Assembly: GCA_030522415.1 (NCBI GenBank)
Contig: CM060104.1
Span: 17,983,229 to 18,047,228, forward strand
Source of the DNA: Channallabes apus
Taxonomy: Eukaryota > Chordata > Actinopteri > Siluriformes > Clariidae
Direction of reading: 5' to 3'
Length of the DNA: 64,000 nucleotides
The notes beneath the pieces are model-generated. The model saw only the letters and a program-made list of their open reading frames with translations, had not been told where the DNA came from and made no database searches. The position numbers and the translations under genes are program-made. How positions within the stretch are numbered: the first letter of the stretch is position 1; each line of letters begins with the position of its first letter. Positions 13,603 to 37,363 of this stretch are shown here, piece after piece.

Positions 13603-14011
13603 GTGTCCAATGAAGGGATGGGAGGCGGACGAGATGGTATCAATCGTAGGCCCAGGCCATTGAACGTATTGATTAGTTACCTTTCTTATTAACATGCTGA
13701 TTAAAAAGAGCAGGAGCGAAACACCAAGCAGACACACACAGCAGCACTGAGGCATAAGCAGCACAGCATTGAGAGGAGACACAAGATGCAATGCATTGGA
13801 GAGAAAGGGGAATCTGAAGAATACCAGCTGGTGGAGCAAACAAATAAAATTGCAGAATAGGAGGAAATGGATTCAAATTGCTGACCTTAACCTTGCAGAG
13901 GACCAGGGAGAGGGCTATAAAGGGAGAGAGAAGAGGAAAGATGCACATTGGCTGCCCTGCGAATTCCTCTCCCACCCAGGGAGAGGAATCTTACTGGATT
14001 CATTCTTGGGA

Positions 14012-14037
14012 AACACACACGCACGCACACACACCCA

Positions 14038-14070
<33 letters not shown>
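14012..14070. repeat. (CA)n microsatellite, interrupted
   Basis: A CA dinucleotide run with GC and CC interruptions in its first half. Confidence 0.9.
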
Positions 14071-14073
<3 letters not shown>

Positions 14074-14580
14074 TGCACTTCTATGCCATGCACAATAATA
14101 TGTATTTATAGATAGAAATATTATCTATTAATGTTTGCAGTCCAATATTGCATGTCAGCCATTTGCCTGTATTGCTGATGTGAGGGTTTTACTATTGCAA
14201 GCTATAGAAGATATCTCTTGCTTGATGTTCTTGTAGTGTGTGTTGCGTTTGCCATTGAATTGCAATGTGAGTGTGTATGGGGAAAAGGGTCTGCATTACT
14301 CAATAAGTACAATCAGAACCAATAGCAAGCTATCATTAAATACTTCAAACTGATTTTGCATTTGGTTTTCCTTTGGATAAGAACGTACCCTGTTAAATGC
14401 TAACCTTGTATTCTGCTTGCATGGGCTTGCTATTTATATCATAAATTAAGCATATATGTCACACCTAGAATCTCCAGTTGTGAATCCAATTGTGTGAAAT
14501 TGTGCTGCAGACCCAGAAGAATTAAGTTTACTGTTATTAATTTATTTATATTTTAATATTATATTATTGTATTTTATCAT

Positions 14581-17457
14581 AGGTCTATCATTGCAATTGG
14601 AAGTGAATAGCAAATCGATTGTTGACATTAAGATTACATCCCACACAGGCCTGATTTTGTTTCATTCGTAGCACACGGTCTGCATGCCAACACTCCTGTT
14701 ACTGCATTATATTGCGTGTGCATATGTATAAAAGGCCAAAGTTTATACATAGTCCAACATATACTTCGATATGCTTATTAATAATTACAGTATGTTCCTG
14801 CTTTCCTGATCGATATAGCCTACAGGCTCTCACATTGAGGAGGAAGAGAATGACAAGTGAAATATATATCTAGCTGACAACTCCTGGCAACTTCTCAGTA
14901 GCTGGAATATTATTTAATTTGTATTCATGTTAATGCTTAGTTATAATAATAGTACATAAACATAAGATACTTGCCCAGCTAAGTGTGTATTTTTTATATT
15001 CAGATCTCCGTTACTAGATGTGCAAAATGATGCGCGCATCGTCTCTTATCCACACACACACACACACACACATTTGGCTGTACTTCTTTTCGTGCAATGT
15101 AAAAAGGCTCAATATACGGACCGAAAAAAAATACTTGTCCATAAAACCTCGTTGAACAAATTCTTACAGGGTAATAATTCAGCTATGTAAGTGTAAATTC
15201 CACACAGAAATGTGGAAATTAAGGAAATTAATGCTCGGATTGTTCACTTTAACTTGAGCATATATATATAGGCTGTAATCAAGTACTGTCATGCAAGAGA
15301 TTAAACACCACCATCAATTCCGTTTTATATTCAGAAACTTAAATATTAGATCTAATAGTTTAAATGTGTTTTAAAATCTATTTTAAATATAGTTCTTGTT
15401 TATAGGTAGAGCTATGTCTTAACAAGCAAGACGTGAAAGTTAGAAACATAAATATATAAACAAAAGAACGTGAAAATGTAGTTTCTTTGAGATTAGTACA
15501 ACTTTATTTTTTTTTTCAACATAAAACGAGATACAAGAAAAATAACAATACATGTAATTTAGTCAAATTATACCAAAATATAATTTAAACAAAAACGTAT
15601 TTCACATTAGTTTTTTTTGTTTTGTTTTTTTAGAGTTTTATATAAAGACAATATTGATTAATTTGAAGACGCGGAGGCCTAAAAACATATTACAAAATAT
15701 TAAAGCTGAAATAATTTGGGAATATAATTTCAAAACGTAAATAAAAAGAACACATTTTAATATAAAAAATATTATTTAATGTCGTGTTATGACATAGGTC
15801 CCTAGGATTTTTTTTCGGTCGGGTTTTTTGTCCCTTTCAAAATAGTGCTGCCTTAGAAACTCGATCACGTTAATTGAATTCTTGACTTCAGGCTTCGGTC
15901 GATGTCTATCTGCCATTTAGCTTTATGAAGGCTGCACATATTTTGAGATTTCTTGTATGTGAATAATTATGTATAGTTTATATAGTTTTATAATGAAAGC
16001 GTTTATTGAAAATATTTTCGTAAAATTCATAAAGCTTAACTAAATGTTGTATGACAGCGTATATGAAAATAAAATAAATATTAAGGATATAAATTCTATT
16101 TACATTTCCAAAATTGTTAATTTAACTAATGGATTCATATCGTGATATTTTGGTCGGAGAATTTTACATTGTCGGATTTTTTTGGAGAACAAAAATGGTG
16201 CAGTTTCTTTGCCATAACTTTCACATAAATCACATAACATAGTAGATAATAAATTCGTTTATTGGATTTAGTTTAGCAAAATCAACACCTTTACAATCCT
16301 TAAACCTGAGTCTATAAATTATGATGAAATCATTTTGCCAGATTCATTGTTAAAACCAGAATCTTATCTTTAAATACTTTTTAACAATTAATATAGCTAA
16401 AATCCTTTTCAGTACACATTGAACTAGTCTGTCATAAAGACTTTTGGGGTATATTCTATATATGGTGCAGTATGTGGAGTTACGCAGATAGGTTCTTACT
16501 TTCGATGTACACCTCTCCAAAGGTTTAGTGTAGTTTCTTTAGTAATTTTGAAGGTAAGAAAATATAATGCATCACGTTATCGATATATAACAGTGTGGTA
16601 TATTTTATACATTCATATAACTGGTAACACTTTTTTTTGTTTCTTTGCTCTCGTTGGTGAAAATAAATCTATTATGAGGGTCTTCCACCCCACCCCCTAC
16701 ATATTTGCAATCGATCGATCACACATAAACAGCTTGCTTCTTTATGTGCACATTTGCTCACTGTCTTCCCTACGGTTTGAATGTAATTATTGTACAGTAC
16801 CAATGGTTTTTCATATTTTTTTTACCTTTATTTAAACCTTTTAATTTAAACCTTTATATATATAAAGGCTGTCACTTTTCAAGAAAGAAATCAGTGAGTC
16901 TAATATGAAAAAAAAAAACATGCAGAGAATATTTATATTGATGAAAAAATGTAAAATATTTGATCAGGAAGAAGTATACAAAAGACGGGATGAGGACCAT
17001 CACGACGGAAACCTTTCAGACTGATGCAATCGGCTCAAAGTTCACAGTACAGTATCTATGGACCTGTAAAGCTCGGAGCAGCTGGTGACCGCACCATATG
17101 TTCACAGAGACATGTTTAAATAATTTAGCAGCTCCACAGCTTTGATTTGAGAACCATGATCACTGTTCGATCACTCAGCGACAATTCAGCAGCGCACAAA
17201 ATCTACCGCGGCCTTCACCTGTTAATTTCTAACCGCGGGCCTTTGCAACTGGTTTTATTGGCGTAAACTAATGATTATTTTTTTATTATTATTAGCCTGT
17301 GAACATAATTAATATAGCATATATATCATACAATGTAGTTTATGTAATACTGTATATAATATTTACTTTAGGCTATCACGCCCTTTAAAATTTCAAATAG
17401 CTTGTCATTTAAAAGTTTTTTTTAATACAATGACCAGCCACTAAAATATATTATTAC

Positions 17458-17497
<40 letters not shown>

Positions 17498-17754
17498 GAA
17501 ATCTTTCGTGTAGGCCCCATTTGCTAAATTATGACGAAACGTTTTCTTGAAAACAAATAAAATGGTCACCATTAAAAATAACCATAATAATACTTGCAAA
17601 GTCAGATATTTTGAATGAGAGTGAATGGTCTGATGTTTCTCAGGAGAGTGTTTTGTCTGCACTCGAGGGTGAACTTTCCCCTTTGACTGCTCTCTCCATG
17701 TTTTCTGGGATGGAAAGGCGCTGAACGTTCTCCCTGCAGCTCTTCCAGAGTCAG

Positions 17755-17785
<31 letters not shown>

Positions 17786-17963
17786 CTTTCTGTCTGTCTA
17801 TCTGTCTGACCGTCCTTCTATATGTGTGTATTCGTGTGTCTCGATAGCGCAGATTGTTGTGTCGCAACACAGTGGCTGCGACATCCGCAATGTTTCAGGT
17901 ATTCTATCCTGCTTATCGATGAAAATCAATTGGTCAGCTAAGATGAATCATTAGGATATATCC

Positions 17964-18005
<42 letters not shown>

Positions 18006-18540
18006 TCTATAAGCTGCTTGTGCAACAAAGACTTTTAAATAAACTAATCTTATATACATCTTAAAACCTCTTTAAAAAGTATAATAAATACACAAAGTTG
18101 TCAGTTGTTTTTATAACCCTGTTAAAACGTAACGTATAGATTCTATGTATATTAATTTCTGAGACCCTGTTAATAGTGAGGCAGGGTATCCTAACAAAGG
18201 AACAGTCTGCTGCTGAAGTAGAAAAAAAGAAAGAAAGGAACAACAAATGGAGTTGCTTTATTTATAATTATTAATAATATATATTTTTTATTTAATGGCT
18301 AACAAATATATTAATTGTTAAGCAACATGTGGAAGGACTGTCTTTGCAGATGTTATTGGACAGATAATTTATAAAAGAATTACAGTTTTTAAAATCTGTG
18401 AAACTGATTTATAATGAGCTACATGCAGTTTCACCAAATATCACTCATGTCTTAATACAAGTGACTTGCAGTCGGTACAGGAGTGAAAGAGTTAACCCGA
18501 GTTAGAAATTCATGCCACATCTGTCAGATTTTTAAGTGTG
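14581..18540 (+). promoter_or_regulatory. Proximal onecut upstream region with ATCGAT site cluster
   Basis: No coding exon is seen. ATCGAT, the core of Onecut/Cut-type binding sites, occurs at 14614, 14809, 16579, 16710, 16714 (overlapping) and 17915. Two more lie in the leader region at 18600 and 18868. Only one copy was noticed in the preceding 14.6 kb. A second Onecut-like word, AATCAAT, sits next to the 17915 site. Microsatellites: (CA)n 15051..15071, (ATT)n 17460..17496, (GT)n 17757..17785, (CA)n 17969..18004. Autoregulation by the adjacent gene is an inference. Confidence 0.35.
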
Positions 18541-19476
18541 TGACGTTCAGAGGGGGCGAAAGGGAGGAGGAGAGAAAAACGGGGCAGAGATCGATAGAGA
18601 GACAGAGGAAAGGGAAGGAGGGGGGTGCACAGAGATAATGACAGAAAGGGAGCTGGGCTTGAAGACATCCACAGAGCGCTGGGTTATACAGAGCAGAGCA
18701 AAGCGCCTAGAAGGTTCAGAAGCAGAGGCGTTTTCCTGCGTCCCGATTATTTTCACCCGAAAGTGAATTAAACTGAGGAGACGGACCGCCGCTTTTTCAG
18801 AGCCAGTATCATGTTGATTGTACACTCAGATATCTCAGCTTCTTAGCAGTTTGAGTGTTTTTGGATTATCGATCTCTTCCGACGGGAAAACATCATACAT
18901 TTTCAGGATTCTTGTTTTCCCTTCGCGGCTGTGCGTCGGGTATCTGGTCCAGCATCACCAGCGCTGCGTTGAGGTAAGCACATCAAACACCACGATGACT
19001 AAAGATTGCCTTCAGTATGTTATACAGAGCCTTCGAAAAAGAAACCGATTACGAGTTGAAACTTAAGTTAATAAAATACCACACGTATTGATTTGCACTT
19101 GTGTAATTGCCGCGGAGAATTAGAGTAATTGTTGCGCTGTTGTTGCTAAACTTGTCAGTGGTTGGCTAAGAATTGGTAGTACGTGATCAATATGCGACGA
19201 GGTTTCATGAGCAACTGATCAATAAGCAATCAAGTGATCACGGCCTATTGTATCTCTTCCGCAGGCTTTCCATGGTCAAGTACAAGGTGCATTTAAGGAG
19301 CACATAAAATCCTGAAAATGAACTCCTGTAGCCGCCTTTGAATTCGGGCCGAAACCGAAACAAATATTTACGGCCTTCAGTGGACATACTGCTTCAAACC
19401 ACTTCGCGGACATTCGCATTTCCTAACTGATACGCCCGAAAGAAAGACATTTTAAGACACAATTTTTTTTAAAGAA
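18541..19476 (+). promoter_or_regulatory. Probable 5' UTR of onecut with a leader intron
   Basis: A GA-rich, CpG-bearing block (18548..18780) is followed by a good donor, GAG|GTAAGC with the exon ending at 18973. A pyrimidine-rich acceptor CTCTTCCGCAG at 19254..19264 restarts the exon at 19265, suggesting a 290-base leader intron. Between 19265 and the start codon there are two short upstream ORFs, at 19272 (11 codons) and 19318 (7 codons), which could dampen translation. Transcription start not determined. Confidence 0.45.
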
Positions 19477-24409
<4,933 letters not shown>

Positions 24410-25518
24410 TGCGAGAAGAGGCCAGATCTCCACAGCATGTGAAAGATCTAACAGCTCTGTTGCTGACTGAGGTTTTTTTCTTATTTAATCAGAAACGTTT
24501 TACACGGGAATTAAAGTACAGTACAAATAAAACCAAAGATAAAATGCTACAGAAGAGATAGATTTCTCAGTATAGTTATCAGTATTTAACTGGAAGTTCA
24601 TCTTTAATTTGGAATAGAAGAACTGATTTTCTTTTTAATGCAAGAAACTTAATGTCAGTAAAAGGTGATTCACCAAGTATGCTGCAGTATTTTATTGTGC
24701 AGTGTTTTTTGGTATCACTACTTTTGTTTAATACCGAAAACAGTATCAGTATTTTAAAAATCAAGACACATGACGTGGACAGTTTTTGCCTTGACAGTTA
24801 AACCGTTTCCTTGATACAATATGTAAAGACAAATATGACCAAAGAGAAATGCCAAAAGAATGTGAAATGTTTTACTCCTTATTTGAGAAATGCTTGAAAA
24901 CAACTTTGTGTGGATTTTTAGGGGGTTATTTCATCTTGGGTAAATTCTAACCAAAGCTACAGTGTACCCTCCGATCCTGCTGCCCAAGGTTCTGTGTGGA
25001 GCCTGAGCCTGTTAGCAGAACTGACTAGCTTCTTCCTAAACTCAACAATGAGCCTGAAACCTATAAGGATGAAAACAGATCCTGAAGGAGAGGGAGGAGG
25101 GGCAGAAGGATGCGTTTTTAAAGAGTACCCTCAAGAGCACTGATCGATTGATTGGTGAATCTCATGGGAGCTGCTGCAGAGAAATACAGACAACGGTACA
25201 AAGAGGAATCCTCTGTAGCTGTACAGTGAGCACCAGTTAATATCATTTGTAATTTCCATTCTCTGATATGAAAATAGAGAAAACTTCTGTAGATCAACTG
25301 CAAGATTTTACTTGGTGTTCATAAAGGACAATGGAGAAATATATCACCCGATAATGGTTTTTCTACAGATATCAAGCACACAAGCCATGGTGGATTACCT
25401 AATGCCTGTTGTTCATTCTCAAAGACCTATTGTTTATTATACCCAAGAGAGATAAAACACTGAAATAGCATTTGTGACTCAAGCTCAAAATTTGAACTCA
25501 ATGAACTCCATCATATTA

Positions 25519-25550
<32 letters not shown>

Positions 25551-27805
25551 GCTGTTATTTATGTATTTATTTCTTTGTTATTTATTTGCTAAATATTGTA
25601 AGTATTTATTTCATCACATATTGTTAGTCTATAATCTTGTTTCTGATGGGACTCCCATCATGATACCAAAGACAAAGGTTTGTCCTCCCTGAATGTAGGC
25701 TCTGCTGTTGTTTGTTTATGTAACAATGCTAGTGTTCTAACTGTCGATTTGAAAAGAAAAAGAAAAAAAAATCACATGCAATGCATGCTCAAGTCAGAGC
25801 ACCTCTGACACACTGAACAAATCTAGAAACTACACCAGCTGGAAGATTAGAACTATTGACCAGAATCATATAGATCAAGCTGAGAATACAGTCTGAAAGT
25901 TCAGCCTGGCTGGGTATGCTTTTGATTATGTTCCGAAGCATCCAACTTCCTGAAGGCTTTTTCCAATTTTTGCTGGACTAAATTAGTCATAATTGATACA
26001 TGTGATCCCTTTAAATTTAATGCATTGTGCTCTACACATACACAATCCCTGTGATTTTTGCAATGTGTGGTACAGTGTTACATGGGGTTCAGGGGTACAA
26101 GACAAAGTTGCAGTGCCGTTTTGGCTGCGTTCGCATGTGTCACTCTGTCTTTAACCTTCGCAGGGTGTGAAGTGAGGCCCCCTTCACAGCATGCACTTGA
26201 AAGAGGGACCATGAAAGAGGCCATCGACTTTTGCTGACATGAAAGAGGCTCTTTTTATGTGTGTCCTGTTGGAGGCTGGGGCTGAAGCTCGCCGCTCACT
26301 CAGTCAGACCCATGGGTTTAGGGCATTCAGAAGGGAGGGCAGATCAGAGGGCTGCATTACCAAACCAAGGGATAGTGAGTGGGGAGGGAGTGTTGGAGAG
26401 TGCAAATTAAACTTTAATGAGTGACAATTGTAAGCGTGCTGCGAGCAGAACAAGAATGTCTGCATCAGCGCATGTGTTAACAACTCAGCAGCTGTCCGGG
26501 TACAGCAATTCTCCTAGTGTGGCCAAAGGAGCATTTTAATTTTTTTTTTAGATTAGTGCGTGGCATCTCTGATCATAAAAACACCTTGGAAGTATAAAGA
26601 GTAATTAAAAGTAGCAATCTTAGGGAGCCCCTAGTGGTTAAAGGATTTTTCTGTCTCTTAGAAGAAAATGGCTGAAGGGTCAGAGGGTGGGCCAGACACA
26701 ATTACAGGACCATGTGGTTTGGAAGAGCTGTAGGAGCTGGTCTGTATAACCTGGACTGCACTGTACTAGGGATGTTTTGTCATGTACATGCTGCAACATA
26801 CACTCTTGGTAATGTCTCTCATTTCTTCTTACACATATATGTGTACACTACTGTATGGAAGCATTTGCATCCCTTTTTGATTGCTGGACAGTGGTTGGTG
26901 CATAGTTTCTCCCTACGACTGTATGTGTGACTTCATTTTGCCATCCAAGAAACAACTCAACCCATTCACTACTATGAAGAATTCATCTACCTCAATTGTG
27001 TGTGGTGTAGCTGATATGTAACTGTACCAAAGATCCCATGCATTCAGGGAGAGTTTGTGTCTCATCTTTTCTAACCAAATGTGCTGGAATCAATCTGAAA
27101 GCGCTAATCACTGTTTTATCTACAGACAGCGATAAAACATACAAACATTAGTTGACTGTGTTGACAGGGAAATAAAAAATTAATCAATCATCGATGCAGA
27201 TACCAAATGGGACAATCGAAGCAAGAAAGGGTGGTCTTGCTGTATTTATGATTGTTTATTCTTCCCACAAGAGGTTAACCAATTGAAAATGATTTTAAAA
27301 ATAAATAGATGACAGCTGAATACTAAAACTGTAAAGTATCTAATCATATTATAGTTACAGCTACTGAACACCTTTTGTAATTTGTCTAAATAGAATATAA
27401 TTTTAGAAGACAATGATACATTGATAGAACTTTAAGTATATACACAATTGACCTTTCATCTTGTAGAACTGAAAGATACTTTAGAACAAAAGTTGGCTTC
27501 TGATTTACTTGTTAAAATGGTGTTATGATCCCTAAAAAAAATAAATAAATGTTACAGGTACCAAAAAGCTTTAAGATCATTGCCATTCATCGTGTTTGTG
27601 CCAGTTTTATTTATTACATTTGTCAGTAATTCATTGTGCCATTCTCACCTCATGTTAACTTAATGAATGTTGCTAATCAACCAAAGGTTTTGAATCATGA
27701 CAGTCTATGTGTCAATCATAACTGGATGTTGTGTACCAATTTTGAAAATCCTTTGATACCTCATGTGAAATTGTTTGTTGTGATGTTGCACTAATAAAAA
27801 GTCAC
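24410..27805 (+). other. Probable long onecut 3' UTR, end convergent with ctss
   Basis: There is no gene in this stretch. An early AATAAA lies at about 24528. A more canonical signal (CACTAATAAAAAGTC) lies near 27790, giving a possible 3.4-kb 3' UTR; long 3' UTRs are usual for ONECUT genes. An (ATT)n tract lies at 25517..25550. Small open frames here have no domain. The exact transcript end cannot be seen. Confidence 0.4.
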
Positions 27806-27977
27806 TTGTAAATTCAGTGGCGTAGAATCATGTTTTTAATATCACAGTTTCTATACAAAAATATCTGTTCAAGTACAAAGAAATTAATTTTGTAAAATTT
27901 AAAATACAGAAAATCATTTCTTAAAATGATACTAGACAAACAAGGAATCTAAGATAAGCCACTTCTGCTTAACTGTG

Positions 27978-34116
<6,139 letters not shown>

Positions 34117-35965
34117 CTTCACCTGGTCAAAATCATAAACAGTTAACCTAAGTGAAACAAATACGTTAAACATATGCTAATAGCCAATGAAATGAAACAA
34201 AATGACCATACAATGTTTTGGCCTAAAGGTTAGTTTAGAGAAGTGAAATGCTTCTGTCAGCTGCAAATTTTACACAGAACACCAAGCATAAGGGAAGACA
34301 AGATATTGGATTCTGTTCAAATCACTTGTTGCGTAGCTAACTATTTATGATTTCAGTAATGACAGAAGTTGTGGAGTGAATGTTATGTACAAACATACAG
34401 TCTTAAACTACATATCATGGCTTGCACATGACAGTTGAAGTTTCTATAAAATTCATACAATGCAACATCCAGAACAGTTCACAAATTCTCTCTCCCCTAA
34501 ACCTCTCAAATCCAAATCTTAAAGTGTTGCCCATTACAAGACACACAGATTGTATAATCAATGATATTTACTATCATGTGACAATTGTACCTGTCAAGGG
34601 GTGAGATACATTAAGCAGTACATGAAGGGTCATGAAACTGATCCGTTGGGAAGCAGAAAAAAAGAAAAAAGGGCTACTTCAAGAGCGACTTTCACATAGG
34701 TCAAATCATGATGGATAAATGACGGTCACTTCCAACTTCCAAACTGCAGGCCTTGCGGGGTGTTCCTGCTATGCGAATGATCTGCCACTAACATCTCTAA
34801 TACCTTGGCGAACTAGTTCTTCAGAGTACTTATTTGGAGCGCATACCTCGACAGGTCAGTTTATTTGATGGCACAAAGGGGACCTATACAAAATATTAGC
34901 AGGTGGTTTTAATGGTATGCAAACTTTTTAAAGCAAGAGATATCCAGGCCACTTTCTTTAGCAACTGAACTTTCACAGAAGTATTATAAACAGTTCCATC
35001 ATCTGCCAGCACGAGTGGACACCAGAAGAGTTCATGTGGTCGACTGAAGAGGACATTAAGCCTGATAATGCTAGAGATCACGCAGACGTTCTACATACAA
35101 ACTGTAGAAACACTGCCATCTGTTGGACTACTATCGCAATGAACCAGTTAATATTAACTGATGGTGTTTTCCTCCTCTGAACCTGTATCAAACCCTACAA
35201 CAATGAAACAAAGCCCGTCTAACAACGAACTTGTTAACATACCCTCCTCAAACACTGAAAATGTTTTAACCCTTTCTGCACATTTATCTTTTCTCTCACT
35301 CACCCTATTTATCTTAGGATCACACAATTGCCTACTCAGTGTGTTTTATATGAGAACAAAATTAGCAGCACACGGAAGTTAAATAATAGCCCGTTGTTCT
35401 TCAGGAAAACCCAACGACTGAACCAGGATTGTTTTTGTAGTAGAAGTTAGAGTTTACACACTTCCTATAAAAAATAAATAAATAAAAATCACATAATAAG
35501 TAAGGCAGGACTACATCTTTAACAAACAAGGATTTCACAACTTTTACCTCAACGTACCAATGTGTTAAAGTGTCAAATATCCGTTTCTCACAACAAATCA
35601 GTTCATGGTCCCCTTTCCCTCCTTCATATATCCCAATGAACTAAACGAAATAAAAGCTAATATAAAGTTATAAAATAATTTCCAAACACAATTTATTCAC
35701 AGAACAATAAACACAACCTAACTTGAAAAATATCGTACTAAAACCGAAAGTAAAAAATCGTCACCAGCTCCACGGAAAACTAGTCAACATTGGATTTTTA
35801 TCGACATTTCTCGAAAATGTGGATTTTCTTGAAAATGATTTAGGTACTGTATGTTTAAACAGCACTTACCTCGGGGCGCCTCTTAGAAAAACAGCCAACC
35901 AACCTAGGAGGAAGCAGAACCTGAGTGACTCATGCCTGTCTGCCTCGCTTTCAACTTATAAGTTG
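34117..35965 (-). promoter_or_regulatory. ctss: ctss 5' region: leader, long 5' intron, non-coding exon 1 and promoter (predicted)
   Basis: The exon holding the start codon begins at 34122 after an AG acceptor. Upstream, a strong donor CCCGAG|GTAAGT (exon end 35871) marks a plausible untranslated exon 1. About 85 bases further upstream is TTATAAG inside a short palindrome (near 35953..35966), a TATA-like box. An AP-1 word TGACTCA lies near 35925, close to the expected start site. No other gene is seen in the 1.7-kb intron. Transcript data would be needed to confirm. Confidence 0.4.
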
Positions 35966-36472
35966 TGTTATCACGTGTCAAATGAGATCACGAGATCATT
36001 TAAACAGTTTAGATAGAAAAGCCACGTAATTGTGCAATATCGACAAATGTTGTCAGCTATTATATTAGTTTTTATTTCTGCCGACGTTTCCAAAGTAGGA
36101 AAGCCCCTATTAGGTCAACGGAAGTACGTTTTATAATTAGGCTTCAAGCGGCTACATACAAAACCGCCTACTGTACCAGACTAAATAATAAATATGTTTA
36201 GTTGTCCTGCAGTGCAGAAGTGTGCTCATTAGACGCCACGGGACGATAGCCTACCTCCATACCATTTTTACAATTCGTTTCAAAGTCACATGACAAGTCT
36301 GATTAACTCTTTATTTATTGACTTTTCTTTAAAGCTTTTTTTATGTAGTGGGAATTTTTACACGCCCACTTTAGCAAAAAAAAAAAAAAAAAGGTCAGTC
36401 CAGAACTACTCCACATTATATGGGACACCTGCATATTCATGAAATTATCCAACAGCCAATCATGTGACATTG

Positions 36473-36600
36473 CCAGGGGTAGCTCAGTGTTATGGACTAC
36501 AGTTCGGAAGGTCCCAGGTTCAAATCCCAAGACTGCCAAGTTGTCCCTGTTGGGCCCTTGAGCAAGGCCTCTGCCAAATGTAAATGTGGCCAGTGCAAAA
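36473..36600 (+). repeat. tRNA-derived SINE fragment
   Basis: A box-like TAGCTCAGTGT at 36480..36490 and B box GGTTCAAATCC at 36517..36527 form an internal RNA polymerase III promoter as in tRNA genes. A non-tRNA body follows (TTGGGCCCTTGAGCAAGG). There is no cloverleaf acceptor stem, so this is a SINE and not a tRNA gene. Confidence 0.7.
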
Positions 36601-37298
36601 ATGAATGAAGATACAGGTCAAGAGCTTCAGTCAAACAAGAAGTGAACAAAAAATGTGGCATGAATGTTGGCTCCAGAGAGCTTTTTTCATACCTTACAGT
36701 CTCCAGAGTTTAAACATAATGTTGTGATTAACAGGAATATTGAGTGAAGGGCAACTGTGCATGTGGAAACTCTTTGTTGATGAGAAAGGTCAGAGGAAAA
36801 TGGCCAGACTGCATCAAAAGTCTATAAGGTTCCTCTCCTGACAGCCAAGCAAGTATAAAAAAAAATTTCTAAAATCTCTAAAAAAAAAAAAAAAAGTTCT
36901 GTGAATGAACTAAAAAACAGCCATAAATCTGTTTGGGTGACTAATTGACCTAAAATACTTTAACTATGTAAATTTACTGTATTGTATTAAGCATGCGAAC
37001 AACTAAAGACCATCATTTTGCAAGCACCTTCTGCTGGTCTTTTTACTGCAGTGTTGCACATTGTTCATGCATAATGTCAATACAAAGGATATCATGTTAT
37101 TGAAAGCCAACAGCAACAGAGTTGTTAAAACAAAGGGGAAACTACGTAAGGAAGTGAAATATGTTAGTCAGGCTCCTGTCATATGGCTCAGCTTTTTCCT
37201 CAGAAAGGAAAGTGTGGTCATTTGTGGGCAAATTTTTAACTTGTTAATTTGTGATGATTTGTTTATTTATTTTAACATTCTTGTTTCCTCAGGTGAAT

Positions 37299-37300
<2 letters not shown>

Positions 37301-37361
<61 letters not shown>
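37301..37361. repeat. (GT)30 microsatellite
   Basis: A pure GT dinucleotide run of about 61 bases. Confidence 0.95.

Positions 37362-37363
<2 letters not shown>

Larger units (their letters stand above)
7761..14580. other. Onecut upstream intergenic desert, no gene seen
   Basis: No exon-like open frame with splice sites and no recognisable protein similarity. Contents are AT-rich DNA and microsatellites: (GT)n at 10163..10187, 11203..11240 and 13541..13600, and (CA)n at 14012..14070. Open frames that span these tracts (for example 13384..13692) are microsatellite artefacts. One isolated ATCGAT lies near 8988. Confidence 0.6.

Noticed and set aside
13384..14111. Several overlapping open frames on both strands
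   Set aside because: They exist because (GT)n/(CA)n tracts have no stops in several frames. No domain, no splice logic.
17441..17662. 73-codon frame with poly-Asn
   Set aside because: Poly-Asn is the translation of the (ATT)n microsatellite.
36480..36527. Possible tRNA gene from A and B boxes
   Set aside because: No full cloverleaf or acceptor stem. The boxes belong to a SINE.
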